Of a DNA stretch of 64,000 bases, positions 63,210-64,000 are shown piece after piece. The stretch comes from Aphrocallistes beatrix (Eukaryota > Porifera > Hexactinellida > Sceptrulophora > Aphrocallistidae), in the NCBI GenBank assembly GCA_963281255.1, contig OY725500.1, positions 310,001 through 374,000 on the forward strand, given 5' to 3'. Position 1 is the first letter of the stretch. Each line of letters opens with the position of its first letter. Position numbers and translations under genes: made by a program. Under the pieces are notes generated by a model. That model had not been told where the DNA came from. It was given only the letters and a program-made list of their open reading frames with translations, and made no database searches.

Positions 63210-63352
63210 CAGTGGTTCCCAACCTGGGGTCCATGGACCCCTTAGTGGTCCACAGGATTCAAAATTTTGTGTTACGGTTAATAGGAGGGGATCCACAGAA
63301 TAGAGGAAAGTTTTTAAAGGGGGTCCACACCCAAAAAGGTTGAAAACCGCTG
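63210..63352. mobile_element. hAT-like MITE (same family as 34221)
   Basis: Ends CAGTGGTTCCCAACCTGG and GGTTGAAAACCGCTG. Target copies CTCTAGGC (63202-63209) and CTCTAGGG (63353-63360) differ at one base. It contains 'ggggtccatggacccc'. Confidence 0.85.
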
Positions 63353-63558
63353 CTCTAGGGTCAGTAGCTAGTGCTTATAATGTTTATTTCTTGACTTATT
63401 TCATGAGTTAGTAATTAATGACTCTTTTAAAGTAAATTTTACTTCATATCCCAACTAATTAGTCCAATGGTTCCATGACATGGGATGCTAATCTAATTTT
63501 AGCACATTCCAAGCATTAAAAATAGGTATGCGTAATTAGGTGTAGACAATTAAATTTA

Positions 63559-63931
63559 CAGTTGACTCCGATTAATACAGCGGTTCCCAAACTGGGGTGC
63601 ATGAACCCCCTAGGGGTGCACGGGTCCTTAGTCGGGGTGCACGGGACAAGGATTCGTCCTTATTGCAATGACAAGTCGGATCAATAGAGTTTTTCAGACT
63701 TAGGTGGGTCCTGGGGTGCACAAAATAATTATTAGGTGTCAGGGGGTGCACGAGGTAAAAGAGGTTGGGAACCACTGGCTTAATAGGATCACATCGGTCA
63801 GGGGACATTTTGCCTCGATTAAGCGGAGAACCCTATTAACCGAAAATATTTTGTATTAGCTTCTATGTGTGAGAGCGGTCCGGCCAAAGGTGGCCCTATT
63901 AAACAGTGACCCTATTAAGCGGAGTCGACTG
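63559..63931 (+). mobile_element. Family A MITE interrupted by a hAT element
   Basis: The left terminus (63559-63577) is split from the rest (from 63778) by a 200-bp hAT insert. The remainder is a normal full-length copy ending GTCGACTG, TA. Confidence 0.9.
63578..63777. mobile_element. hAT-like MITE, second copy of the 28459 element
   Basis: Ends CAGCGGTTCCCAAACT and GTTGGGAACCACTG. Flanks GATTAATA (63570-63577) and GCTTAATA (63778-63785) differ at one base. Highly similar to 28459-28640, with a slightly longer left part. Confidence 0.9.
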
Positions 63932-64000
63932 TAATTAATTTGATTATAGGTCGTGATTGTCTAGACAGAAGTATACTAATGTACGCATACAATGCAAACT

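Noticed and set aside
2541..63931. Telomere-like reading of the repeated TTAATAGGG words
   Set aside because: The words occur only inside the family A MITE in both orientations and are not tandem.

Overview
This window is nuclear DNA from an invertebrate animal. It is roughly two-thirds A+T by eye and holds about 14 recognisable protein genes among many small non-autonomous DNA transposons. The animal call rests on a calpain-5-type protease, a TIGAR-type phosphatase, RPL35, ZNHIT1, the proteasome chaperone PSMG4 and a PRMT3-type zinc finger. Nearly all genes are single-exon. The two introns I can place are tiny (55 and about 70 bp). The style of the NHL-repeat protein and the unfamiliar 7TM protein made me think of an early-branching animal, perhaps a sponge, but the sequence does not prove that.

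Layout. 1-9.4 kb: no gene, only repeats, including a 1.4-kb near-perfect palindrome (7.0-8.4 kb). 9.4-9.8 kb: main exon of PSMG4. 15.7-25.5 kb: three single-exon dual-specificity phosphatases (DUSPs). Two of these (15.7 kb on +, 25.5 kb on -) are almost identical coding copies with different promoters, and the third (23.1 kb) lies between them. 25.6-40.2 kb: repeats only. 40.2-43 kb: a fourth DUSP and ZNHIT1. 46.7-47.9 kb: a two-exon 7TM protein set among duplicated repeat blocks. 51.1-61.8 kb: six genes all on the minus strand: NHL-repeat protein, TIGAR-like phosphatase, membrane-anchored ubiquitin protease, RPL35, stand-alone PRMT3-type zinc finger, calpain. 61.8-64 kb: repeats.

Mobile DNA dominates. 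One 170-190-bp TA-flanked family, whose ends begin CAGTCGACTCCGCTTAAT (pogo/Tc1-like MITE), is present about 21 times. Several hAT-like elements have readable 8-bp target duplications, and two copies of one of them sit at the same 8-bp site inside two different copies of the pogo-like MITE. Tc1-like and piggyBac-like (TTAA) MITEs are also present.

The DUSPs and the 7TM gene share a compact promoter plan: a TATA box 45-54 nt upstream of the ATG. The genes are mostly unrelated housekeeping or signalling functions and do not form one pathway. The DUSP group, probably acting on MAP kinases, is the only functional cluster. I saw no tRNA, rRNA, CRISPR or autonomous transposase gene.
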